A DNA stretch of 64,000 nucleotides from Blautia sp. MSJ-19 (lineage in GTDB: Bacteria; Bacillota; Clostridia; Lachnospirales; Lachnospiraceae). The translations under genes and the position numbers were made by a program. The stretch lies in contig NZ_JAHLQA010000003.1 in assembly GCF_018918125.1 (NCBI RefSeq), positions 1-64,000 of the forward strand, written 5' to 3'. The notes under the pieces were generated by a model. That model had not been told where the DNA came from and did not search any database. It saw only the letters and a list, made by a program, of their open reading frames with translations. Every line of letters starts with the position of its first letter. The stretch's first letter is position 1. Shown piece by piece: positions 25,306 to 33,233 of this stretch.

Positions 25306-26868
25306 TTATTCTTCTGTGAACTCAAATGGTTTGATCTGACGTACAACATCCATGATGGTTCCGTCACGGCCTTCGATGATACCGACTACACGATCACCGA
25401 ATTCTACTTTCTGCGGTTCGCCTGCGATCTCGTATGCGATGTCACGCAGATGTTCGATCGTTGTAAACGGAAGGTCTACATCTTTCATCGCTTCGATGAG
25501 GTCTTTTCTCCTAGGATTGATCGCGATACCATAATCTGTGATGACTACGTCTACGCTCTCACCCGGTGTTGTGACTGTGGTAACATCGGTACAGATCGCC
25601 GGTGTTCTTCCCTGAAGAAGCGGAGCAATAACGATTGCACATTTTGCACCGGCTGCGGTGTCCGGATGTCCACCCTGTGCACCTGTGATCATACCGTTGG
25701 AATCTACAACAACATTGCAGTTAAAGTGTACATCAACTTCCAGAGCTGCAAGGATAACGAAATCCAGTTTGTTTACGACAGCACCTTTGTTGAATGGGTT
25801 TGCATACTCACCTGCACTGATGCGGTAGTGATGAAGGTCTTTGACAGACTCTACTGCTGCAAGATCAAAGTCCTGTGTATCCAGAAGTGCATCAACCTGA
25901 CCATCGATCAGAAGCTGGCACATCGGTTTTGTCAGACCGCCGACACCAAATCTCATGCGGATTCCGCGCTCTTTCATGACTTTTGCAAGAGAGATCGTGG
26001 AAGCGATGGAGGCACCGCCGACACCTGTCTGATAGGAAAAACCGTCTTTAAAATATGGGGTATTTACAACAAACTGTGTACAGTAATCTGCCATCATGAG
26101 CTTTCTCATATCTGTGGTAGGTTTTGCCGCACCGGTTGCGATCTTGTTCGGGTCACCGATCGCATCTACTTCTACGACATAGTCCACATTTGTCATGGAA
26201 ATATGTGCCGGGAAGTTCGGGAACGGAACCATGCAGTCTGTGATCGCAACTACGTGGTCTGCATAATCTGCATCTGCCATTGCGTAAGAAAGTACACCAC
26301 AGTCGGACTTTCCACCGATACCACGGCAGTTTCCGTATTCGTCACAGGTAGGTGTTCCGATGAAAGCAATGTCGATCTTTGTCTCGCCTGTCACCAGGGC
26401 ACGGACACGTCCGCCGTGGGAACGCATGATTGCAAGTCCCTGAAGCTTACCGTTGGAGATCGCCTCACCGATCTTTCCACGTACACCGGAAGACTGGATG
26501 TTTGTAATCGTTCCATCTTCGATGTATTCAACCAGTTCGTCCTGTGCTTTTCCGAGGGAACTTGCACAGATTGTAATGTCTTTGATTCCCATTTCGTGGA
26601 TCTCTCTCATGACCATGTTCACTACATAGTCACCTTCACGGAAATGGTGATGGAAGCTGACAGTCATACCATCTTTGATACCGCATTTTACAAGTACATC
26701 ATGAATGCTGTCTACGACTTTGCTTCCATTTGAATTGATCACGCATCTTGTGTTTGCGCCGTGTCTCTGGAAAACATGTCCATCGAAATGATGATTTCCC
26801 TGAAATACTTCTTTTCCTGTTGCTTTCAGAATCTCTTCCGGAATATCTCTTCCAACTGCATTAATCAT
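25306..26868 (-). CDS. citF: Citrate lyase alpha subunit (citrate:acetyl-ACP transferase)
   Basis: Swaps acetyl for citryl on the acyl-carrier subunit of citrate lyase. 520 residues from ATG 26868, chosen because AAGGGGGA lies before it and it starts just after the citE stop. Typical stretches include VVDSIHDVLVKCGIKDGMTV, RSHGGRVRALVTGETKIDIA, GGHPDTAAGAKCAIV and VVITDYGIAINPRRKDL. Length and composition are normal. It works with CitE and CitD in the cytoplasm, splitting citrate to acetate and oxaloacetate. Confidence 0.97.
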   Translation of the reverse strand: MINAVGRDIPEEILKATGKEVFQGNHHFDGHVFQRHGANTRCVINSNGSKVVDSIHDVLVKCGIKDGMTVSFHHHFREGDYVVNMVMREIHEMGIKDITICASSLGKAQDELVEYIEDGTITNIQSSGVRGKIGEAISNGKLQGLAIMRSHGGRVRALVTGETKIDIAFIGTPTCDEYGNCRGIGGKSDCGVLSYAMADADYADHVVAITDCMVPFPNFPAHISMTNVDYVVEVDAIGDPNKIATGAAKPTTDMRKLMMADYCTQFVVNTPYFKDGFSYQTGVGGASIASTISLAKVMKERGIRMRFGVGGLTKPMCQLLIDGQVDALLDTQDFDLAAVESVKDLHHYRISAGEYANPFNKGAVVNKLDFVILAALEVDVHFNCNVVVDSNGMITGAQGGHPDTAAGAKCAIVIAPLLQGRTPAICTDVTTVTTPGESVDVVITDYGIAINPRRKDLIEAMKDVDLPFTTIEHLRDIAYEIAGEPQKVEFGDRVVGIIEGRDGTIMDVVRQIKPFEFTEE

Positions 26869-26869
26869 C

Positions 26870-27772
26870 TTATAAATCCCCCTTATACACGCCTGATGCC
26901 TTTGCAAGTGCGATCGTTCTCTTTGCACCGTCATAGAAGGCAATGTCGATCATCTTTCCGTCTACTGTGAATACGCCGATACCCTGTGCTTTTTTCTCAT
27001 CGATCTCGCGTACAACTTTTTCTGCAAAAATAATGTCTTTCTGTTTTGGTGTGTAAATGTCATGTACGATGTTGATCTGGCGAGGGTTGATGATGGATTT
27101 TCCGTCAAATCCCATCAGGTGGATGGTCTCTACATCCTGACGAAAACCTTCCATGTTGTCGAGGTCTGTATAAACGGTGTCGAAACACTGAACGCCTGCT
27201 GCTCTTGCTGCGATCACGAGGTTCTGTCTTGCACCCATGAGCTCGATTCCTGTTCCTGTGATGTGTGTCTGGAGGTCTTTCGTATAATCACCACCGGAAA
27301 GTGCGATACCAAAAAGTCTCTCGCTGGATTCGCAGATATCAAGGGCTTTCATAACACCTCTTGCAGACTCAACGGCTGCCATGATCAGGACGCTTCCTTC
27401 CGGACGGCCGAATTCTTTTTCTGCAAAAGCGATCTCACGCTCTACCAGCTGTACATCCTGTGCGCTCTCTGTCTTTGGGATACGGATGGAATCACATCCA
27501 CCGGCTACGGAGCAGCGGATGTCTTCTTTCCAGTAAGGGCTGTCCAGTCCATTAATTCGGACAACTCGCTCGCATCCGCGGTAGTTAATGGTCTTAAGTG
27601 CATGATAGAGGGAAAAACGAGCTGCGTCTTTCTGGTTCTCTGCTACGGCATCTTCGAGGTCGAGCATGATGGAGTCCGGTTTATAGATATATGGATCTTT
27701 GATAAGTCCTGGTTTTTGGGCATTCAGGAACATCATGGTTCTTCTCAGTCGTTTTTTGTTCGGATTATTCAT
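26870..27772 (-). CDS. citE: Citrate lyase beta subunit (citryl-ACP lyase)
   Basis: TIM-barrel HpcH/HpaI-family lyase of 300 residues that cleaves citryl-ACP to oxaloacetate and acetyl-ACP. Motifs include RRTMMFLNAQKPGLI, DSIMLDLEDAVAENQKD (metal Asp/Glu), VVRINGLDSPYW, AAVESARGVMKALDI, GGDYTKDLQT and GFDGKSIINPRQI. ATG 27772 overlaps the citD stop by 4 bp; the longer frame upstream is within citD. Confidence 0.97.
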   Translation of the reverse strand: MNNPNKKRLRRTMMFLNAQKPGLIKDPYIYKPDSIMLDLEDAVAENQKDAARFSLYHALKTINYRGCERVVRINGLDSPYWKEDIRCSVAGGCDSIRIPKTESAQDVQLVEREIAFAEKEFGRPEGSVLIMAAVESARGVMKALDICESSERLFGIALSGGDYTKDLQTHITGTGIELMGARQNLVIAARAAGVQCFDTVYTDLDNMEGFRQDVETIHLMGFDGKSIINPRQINIVHDIYTPKQKDIIFAEKVVREIDEKKAQGIGVFTVDGKMIDIAFYDGAKRTIALAKASGVYKGDL

Positions 27773-28068
27773 CGGATAGCACCTCCCCATGGTAAATGTT
27801 CAGTCTGTAATACGGAGCGGTAAACTGCCGCCTCGATGCGGGCTTTGATCGTGCAGTCGAGTGCACCTTTGTCTACGATTGTAAGTTTTACATCTTTTAC
27901 GCCAAGATTCTCAAGCGTTTCCAGGGCAACCTTTCGGATCTGGTTTCCGTACTGGTTGATGACGGAGCTTTCGAGGGAAAAATCTACTTTTCCTTCGCCC
28001 TTTTCTACTGTTACCTGGCAGTCACTCGATTCCAGAGTTCCTGCGATGGCTGGTCTTGCGATATCCAT
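27769..28068 (-). CDS. citD: Citrate lyase acyl carrier protein (gamma subunit)
   Basis: 99-residue carrier bearing the phosphoribosyl-dephospho-CoA arm. The attachment Ser is in AGTLESSD near residue 14. IEAAVYRSV near the C-terminus is typical. It is the first gene of citDEFG. AAGGAGG precedes the ATG, and a hairpin and a citrate response element lie upstream. Confidence 0.96.
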   Translation of the reverse strand: MDIARPAIAGTLESSDCQVTVEKGEGKVDFSLESSVINQYGNQIRKVALETLENLGVKDVKLTIVDKGALDCTIKARIEAAVYRSVLQTEHLPWGGAIR

Positions 28069-28121
28069 GTTTTGTATCCTCCTTTTATCCTGTGGTGCGT
28101 GATTACCATTGGATGTTTGTC

Positions 28122-28155
28122 GTTACAGTTCACAGATATTGCCGTGAACTGTAAC
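28122..28155. promoter_or_regulatory. Perfect inverted repeat in the citD leader
   Basis: GTTACAGTTCAC (28122-28133) and GTGAACTGTAAC (28144-28155), perfect 12-bp arms and a 10-nt centre. It lies between the putative citD promoter and the gene and has no T-tail, so it is an operator or leader hairpin rather than a terminator. Confidence 0.55.
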
Positions 28156-28191
28156 TGTTTGTTTTGTGTTCTTTCTTGATCTGTACATATC

Positions 28192-28243
28192 GTAAGGTTT
28201 GAACCTTACAGGGGAAATATAGTTTTTCTTAATATTTGTTAAG
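28192..28243 (-). promoter_or_regulatory. Citrate response element upstream of citD
   Basis: Palindrome GTAAGGTTTGAACCTTAC (28192-28209) overlaps the AACCTTACA block (28202-28210). CTTAATATTTGTTAAG lies at 28228-28243. The second and third blocks match those before the transporter at 21082-21122. Confidence 0.65.
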
Positions 28244-28250
28244 GTTTGGA

Positions 28251-28965
28251 GGGTACTGTCCTTGGACCCGTCAATTTGTACTGATATTTTTATCATGGAA
28301 ATTTCCCTGAGACCTTTGATTTGTATTGGGATATATGAAAACCGTGAGGGGTTCTTCCCCACCCCGTCATTACACGATGGCATCGTATGAAAACCACGAA
28401 GGGACGTCGCCCGTCCCCTCGCCCACCCCTGGGCTGGATATTTGACGGAAATTTTGTTTTGCGGGGTGGCCTTTGAAAAATTCTCCTGGTGCATCAGGTC
28501 GGAAGATTTTCGCATAAATATAAGCGCAGACTTGCACGGTTGCCCCATGAGTCTGCGCTTATTTATGTTGTTGGTTTTTCTGTATGGTTCAGATTTGCAC
28601 CTGAAACTAACCAATCCTACGTATTCTATTATTCTACATGCTTCCGCAGTATTACATACTACGAGCCCGTCGACGTCACGCCTTCGGCGTGCTCGCGGGA
28701 ACGCCAGCTCCCGCCAAGGCAAGTTTCCGCGCTTTTCGCGTCAGCGAAACAGCCTTAAACAGTTGGCCAACCTGTTCTGTCTTGTTGCACCCAGCGTGGC
28801 CAAAAAGGGGGAGTATACACGCAATTTATTGCGTGTATGAGCAAGTAGCGTATGCGGATTGCGAATGTCCGCTACTTGGGATTTTCGGCCTTCGCAACTT
28901 TGAGATATTCCCCCTCAGGGTTTTCTCAGTTTCCAAACTGAATTCCCCTGCCTTATAAGGCAAAA
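28251..28965 (+). repeat. Composite intergenic element, copy 2
   Basis: It fills most of the 930-bp gap between citD and fhs. Left end GGGTACTGTCCTTGGACCCG; the left module contains the GAAAACC...CCCCTCGCCCACCCC block in a partly duplicated form. A hairpin (ATAAATATAAGCGCAGACT, 28514-28532, with its complement at 28550-28566) precedes a right module starting GCGTGGCC near 28792 and ending in a CAGTTTCCAAACTG stem. The right terminal inverted repeat is poorly kept. Long open frames across it (such as 28123-28722 on the minus strand) look spurious. Confidence 0.65.
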
Positions 28966-28998
28966 ATTATACCTTTTTAATATGAGACTTATTTCTTA

Positions 28999-30684
28999 TC
29001 AGAAAAGTCCAGTGATCTTACCAGTCTCATCAACATCAATACGTTCTGCAGCAGGTACTTTCGGAAGACCTGGCATGGTCATGATCTCGCCTGTCAGGGC
29101 AACGATGAATCCTGCACCAGCGGAAATCTTCAGGTTACGTACTGTTACTTCAAAGTCTGTCGGAGCACCAAGTTTGGTCTGGTCATCAGTCAGGCTGTAC
29201 TGTGTCTTAGCCACACAAATCGGGCAGTTGCCGAAGCCAAGAGCTTCGAGCTGTTTTGCCTGTTTCTGAGCATTTGCTGTAAGGACAACTCTCTTACCAC
29301 CATATACTTTCTGAACGATCTGGTTCAGTTTGTCTTCGATGGAACCTTCCAGTTCATATGCATAGGAGAAGTCGTTTGGTTCTTCAACCAGACGAAGAAC
29401 TTCTTCTGCAAGTTTGATTCCGCCTTCGCCGCCTTTTGCCCATACTTCAGAAAGAGCTACGTTTACACCGAGTTCTTTACATTTTGCTTCTACGAAGTCA
29501 AGCTCTGCCTTGGTGTCGGTCGGGAATGCATTGATAGCAACTACACAAGGAAGTTTATATACGTTCTTAATATTGCTTACATGTTTCAGAAGGTTCGGGA
29601 TACCTTTTTCCAGGGCTTCCAGGTTCTCATTGTTAAGATCAGCTTTTGCAACACCGCCGTTATATTTCAGGGCACGTACAGTAGCTACGATAACAACTGC
29701 ACTTGGATGCAGGTCTGCCATACGGCATTTGATATCCAGGAATTTTTCAGCACCGAGATCTGCACCGAATCCTGCTTCTGTGATCGCATAATCAGCAAGT
29801 TTCATTGCCATCTTGGTTGCTGTTACGGAGTTACATCCATGAGCGATGTTTGCGAATGGTCCGCCGTGTACGATCGCCGGAACGTGCTCCAGTGTCTGAA
29901 CGAGGTTTGGTTTCAGAGCGTCTTTCAGGAGGGCTGTCATAGCACCTTCTGCATGGAGATCACCTGCTGTTACCGGTTTCTGCTCGGATACTTTACCGTA
30001 TGTATATCCGATAATGATTCTGGAAAGTCTTTCTTTCAGGTCTTTGATGTCGCTTGCAAGGCAAAGGACTGCCATGATCTCGGATGCAACAGTGATGTCA
30101 TATCCGTCTTCACGCGGCATTCCGTTTGTTCTTCCGCCAAGACCGTCTACTACATTACGGAGCTGACGGTCGTTCATATCCACGCATCTTCTCCATGTGA
30201 TTTTTCTCGGGTCGATGTTCAGAGCGTTGCCCTGGAAGATATGGTTATCGATCATTGCTGCGAGCAGGTTGTTTGCTGCGCCGATCGCATGGAAGTCACC
30301 TGTGAAGTGAAGGTTGATGTCTTCCATCGGAACTACCTGTGCATAGCCGCCGCCTGCAGCACCACCCTTAACACCAAATACCGGTCCGAGGGATGGCTCA
30401 CGAAGAGCTACCATAACATTCTTTCCAAGTTTCTGCATACCATCTGCAAGACCTACGGTTGTTGTTGTCTTTCCTTCACCTGCCGGTGTCGGGTTGATAG
30501 CAGTTACGAGGATCAGTTTGCCATCTTTTTTGTCGCTTTCTTTCAGAAGATTGTAGTCGATTTTTGCTTTGTATTTTCCGTACTGTTCCAGATATTTGTC
30601 ATCAATACCTGCTTTTTCTGCAATCTTTGTGATTGGCAGCATTTCGCACTCCTGTGCAATTTCGATGTCACTTTTGAATCCCAT
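28999..30684 (-). CDS. fhs: Formate-tetrahydrofolate ligase
   Basis: ATP-dependent synthesis of 10-formyl-THF from formate, feeding purine synthesis and, in acetogens, the methyl branch of Wood-Ljungdahl. 561 residues from ATG 30684, behind AAAGGAGAG; the upstream frame is leader. Clear motifs are the P-loop [38 protein letters not shown], the His/Asp-rich [36 protein letters not shown] and, near the end, [15 protein letters not shown]. Expression is under the ZTP riboswitch just upstream. No folD or metF is adjacent. Confidence 0.97.
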   Translation of the reverse strand: MGFKSDIEIAQECEMLPITKIAEKAGIDDKYLEQYGKYKAKIDYNLLKESDKKDGKLILVTAINPTPAGEGKTTTTVGLADGMQKLGKNVMVALREPSLGPVFGVKGGAAGGGYAQVVPMEDINLHFTGDFHAIGAANNLLAAMIDNHIFQGNALNIDPRKITWRRCVDMNDRQLRNVVDGLGGRTNGMPREDGYDITVASEIMAVLCLASDIKDLKERLSRIIIGYTYGKVSEQKPVTAGDLHAEGAMTALLKDALKPNLVQTLEHVPAIVHGGPFANIAHGCNSVTATKMAMKLADYAITEAGFGADLGAEKFLDIKCRMADLHPSAVVIVATVRALKYNGGVAKADLNNENLEALEKGIPNLLKHVSNIKNVYKLPCVVAINAFPTDTKAELDFVEAKCKELGVNVALSEVWAKGGEGGIKLAEEVLRLVEEPNDFSYAYELEGSIEDKLNQIVQKVYGGKRVVLTANAQKQAKQLEALGFGNCPICVAKTQYSLTDDQTKLGAPTDFEVTVRNLKISAGAGFIVALTGEIMTMPGLPKVPAAERIDVDETGKITGLF

Positions 30685-30803
30685 AATTGTCTCTCCTTTC
30701 ATTGTGGGCGCCCCGTCCCTTCTAACCATTACCCTCTACACATATTCATAAGCATCCGAATACCACTTGTCACCATAAGCATTCTGAATACTTTTAATCT
30801 GGT

Positions 30804-30840
30804 TAAAAAAAGCAGTATCTGAGAAACTCTCAAATACTGC
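30804..30840 (-). terminator. Riboswitch-controlled terminator of fhs
   Basis: Minus-strand GCAGTATTTGAGAG / CTCAGATACTGC followed by TTTTTTT. The 5' arm overlaps the conserved 3' end of the ZTP aptamer (CTGGGCAGTA), so ligand binding would favour antitermination. Confidence 0.85.
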
Positions 30841-30912
30841 CCAGACGGTCGGCTCTGCAAATCTCTGATTCCCATGTGGTGATTTCCACTACTCCGCCAG
30901 TTGTCAGAGACT
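30836..30912 (-). ncRNA. ZTP (pfl) riboswitch upstream of fhs
   Basis: Minus-strand sequence shows the conserved 5' stem part CTCTGACAACTGGCGG, a variable hairpin (GTGGAAATCACCAC), ATGGGAATCA, and the signature 3' part CCGACCGTCTGGGCAG. This matches the pfl/ZTP aptamer, which senses the purine intermediate ZTP and commonly sits before formate-THF ligase. Called by eye, not by covariance search. Confidence 0.85.
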
Positions 30913-30931
30913 TTATCAACTTGATGAGAAA

Positions 30932-30960
30932 ATAGTATCATAAACGATATTGGTTGTCAA
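30932..30960 (-). promoter_or_regulatory. fhs promoter
   Basis: -35 TTGACA (30955-30960), 17-bp spacer, -10 TACTAT (30932-30937), positioned to start the transcript just upstream of the ZTP aptamer. Confidence 0.75.
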
Positions 30961-31090
30961 TAAATTATCAATTTTTTTCTTCTCTTTTAACAAAAGTACA
31001 AAAAATAGCCATTCGATTTTGTATGATTTTTACACAAATATAATATTGACAAACATTTAAAATTTTTCCTTTGTGAAGAAATAAACATAA

Positions 31091-31480
31091 AGGGACTTCC
31101 CTTGGACCCGCCAATTTTCATTAACATTTTTCTCAGGCTTGTTTGCCTGAACCCTTTTATCATGTTGAGAATATAAAAAAACGCGAAGGGACTTAAAGCC
31201 AGTCCCCTCGCAACCCCTGGGCTAAAAAGCACAAGCTTCTCTTCGTTCAACAAATATAAAATCACAGAAAAATAGCGGAACTCTTCTTCTGTCGTGTGAA
31301 GAAGATATTCCGCTATTTTAACATTCTATTGGTTTGAGCGAACTTTAAACCCAACTCTTTTTTCAGCGTGGCCCGGTGGGGTGCGCGAGGGGAGAGCGGC
31401 CTTCGCAACTGTGAGTGCCCTCCCCTCGCATATGGTTTTCTGATTGCCAAATCATTAGCGGGTTCCAGGGCAGTACCCTA
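31091..31480 (+). repeat. Composite intergenic element, copy 3
   Basis: Left end AGGGACTTCCCTTGGACCCG and right end CGGGTTCCAGGGCAGTACCC are inverted relatives. The right end supplies the CTA that is the xylulokinase stop codon (31478-31480). Internal hairpin AAAATAGCGGAA (31269-31280) / TTCCGCTATTTT (31308-31319). The right module GCGTGGCCCGGTGGGGTGCG...CCCTCCCCTCGC matches that of copy 1. No gene inside. Confidence 0.72.
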
Positions 31481-32935
31481 GAAGAGTGGCTTCAGGGCCG
31501 GATACAGTTTCTTGAACTTCTGGTACTTTTCTTCGTACTTCGCCACAAGTTCTTCTTCCGGCTCAACGGTATCAACTACATGAGCCATCTTCTTTCCGAT
31601 GGTCTCAACATCCGGATAAGCTCCGCATCCTACAGCAGCCAGCATGGCACCGCCCATGGACGGGCCTTCTTCTACGTCGAGTACATCAACCTTAAGGTTC
31701 ATTACATTCGCGATGATTTTCTTCCACAGCGGGCTCTTTGCGCCGCCACCACAGATCTTGGTGCGTTCGATCTTGATACCAAGTTTTCTTGCAACTTCAA
31801 GAGAATCGCGAAGACCGAAGGCTACGCCTTCGAGAACAGCCTGAGTCATATCTGCTCTTGTAGTGTCCATGGACATTCCGAAGAATACACCTCTTGCGTC
31901 AGGATTGTTATGTGGAGATCTCTCTCCCATCAGATATGGAAGGAAGAATACATTGTTTTCGCCGAGTTTCTGGATCGGTGCCTGCTCTGCTGCGAAATCC
32001 TTGGTCTGAAGGATTTCTTCTGCCCACCATTTGTTGCAGGATGCTGCGCTCAGCATGCAGCCCATCAGATGGTAACTTCCGTCTGCATGACAGAAGGAAT
32101 GCAGTGCATTGTTTTCGTCAACGCCGAAGTTTTTGCTGGAGATGAAGATGGTTCCTGAGGTTCCAAGGGAGATGTTGCACTGTCCGTCACCAACGGTTCC
32201 TGTTCCGACTGCTGCTGCCGCATTGTCGCCTGCTCCTGCTACGACTTTGACATCTGCGGAGAAGCCAAGTTTCTCGGCAACTTCTGGTTTCAGTGTTCCG
32301 ACAACTTCCCAGCTCTCATACAGTTTCGGAAGCTGTTCTTCCTTAACGTCACAGATTTCCATCATTTCTTTGGACCAGCAGCGGTTCTTTACGTCAAGAA
32401 GCAGCATACCGGATGCATCAGAAACGTCTGTGCAGAAAGATCCGGAAAGTCTGTATGCAAGGTAGTCTTTCGGGAGCATGATCTTTGCGATCTTTGCAAA
32501 TTTCTCCGGCTCGTTTTTCTTCATCCACAGGATCTTTGGTGCTGTGAAGCCTGCAAAAGCGATGTTTGCTGTGTACTGTGATAATTTATCTTTGCCGATC
32601 TCGTTGTTGAGATATTCTGTTTCTTTCTGGGAACGTCCATCATTCCAGAGGATTGCCGGGCGGATGACATTGTCGTTTTCATCCAGTGTTACCAGTCCGT
32701 GCATCTGGCCACCAAAGCCGATTCCTGCTACCTGGGAGCGGTCGATTCCTTCTGTCAGTTCTTTCATTCCCTCAACACTCTGGGTAAACCAGTCTTCCGG
32801 ATTCTGTTCTGACCAGCCCGGATGTGGGAAAAACAGTGGATATTCTTTTGATACGATATTACAGATCTTGCCTGATTCTTCCATAAGAAGAAGTTTTACG
32901 GCAGAAGTTCCTAAATCTACACCAATATAGTACAT
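31478..32935 (-). CDS. xylB: Xylulokinase (FGGY family)
   Basis: Phosphorylates D-xylulose, or a related ketopentose, at C5. 485 residues from ATG 32935, which AGGAGGAAAC precedes. FGGY motifs: IGVDLGTSAVKLLLM (nucleotide), GFGGQMHGLV with Asp in RPAILWNDGRSQKE, GAGDNAAAAVGTG, NISLGTSGTIF and KICGGGAKSPLWKKIIANVM. It is separated from the isomerase by copy B of the intergenic repeat. Its partners in the cluster are the FucI/AraA-like isomerase and a DUF4867 protein, so the true ketose may not be D-xylulose. Confidence 0.9.
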   Translation of the reverse strand: MYYIGVDLGTSAVKLLLMEESGKICNIVSKEYPLFFPHPGWSEQNPEDWFTQSVEGMKELTEGIDRSQVAGIGFGGQMHGLVTLDENDNVIRPAILWNDGRSQKETEYLNNEIGKDKLSQYTANIAFAGFTAPKILWMKKNEPEKFAKIAKIMLPKDYLAYRLSGSFCTDVSDASGMLLLDVKNRCWSKEMMEICDVKEEQLPKLYESWEVVGTLKPEVAEKLGFSADVKVVAGAGDNAAAAVGTGTVGDGQCNISLGTSGTIFISSKNFGVDENNALHSFCHADGSYHLMGCMLSAASCNKWWAEEILQTKDFAAEQAPIQKLGENNVFFLPYLMGERSPHNNPDARGVFFGMSMDTTRADMTQAVLEGVAFGLRDSLEVARKLGIKIERTKICGGGAKSPLWKKIIANVMNLKVDVLDVEEGPSMGGAMLAAVGCGAYPDVETIGKKMAHVVDTVEPEEELVAKYEEKYQKFKKLYPALKPLF

Positions 32936-32999
32936 GTTTCCTCCTAACTGTGCATTCTGCATGCATACCCGCAGATGCACATTCTGTCTGTTATTGATA

Positions 33000-33140
33000 T
33001 TTTTTGTTACTGTTCACAGTAACTTGGTCAAAATCCATTCCAAATCACCTTCGGTGATGGGATTTTGTCCCGTATGTCTCGGGATTTTGCCATATTCATG
33101 GCAAAACACCTCGCGGGATATTCCCTGTAAGCAATAATAT
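33000..33140 (+). repeat. Intergenic structured repeat, copy B
   Basis: Occupies the gap between xylB and the isomerase. It shares with copy A (3096-3300) the block TTCCAAATCACCTTCGGTGA, ATGTCTCGGGATTTTG, a GCCAT...ATGGC stem in place of GGCA...TGCC, and CCTCGCGGGATA. It starts with the palindrome GTTACTGTTCACAGTAAC. Confidence 0.65.
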
Positions 33141-33233
33141 ATCTTTACTGATATTTTGCTCTTTACCACGACATCCCAGGAAAACTCCCGGGATGTCTGT
33201 ATTGGTTTTATTTATTTTTTCGAAATCAGAAGA

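Noticed and set aside
25291-26733. 480-codon plus-strand frame opposite citF
   Set aside because: Antisense shadow of a strongly conserved gene, with Cys/Asp-rich composition and no ribosome site.
28123-28722. 199-codon minus-strand open frame over the citD upstream region
   Set aside because: It crosses the citrate response element and the left module of a non-coding repeat, lacks a ribosome site and shows no protein-like pattern.
29581-30822. 413-codon plus-strand frame opposite fhs
   Set aside because: It is the antisense shadow of the formate-THF ligase, rich in Cys, Ser and Phe, and runs through the ZTP riboswitch region.
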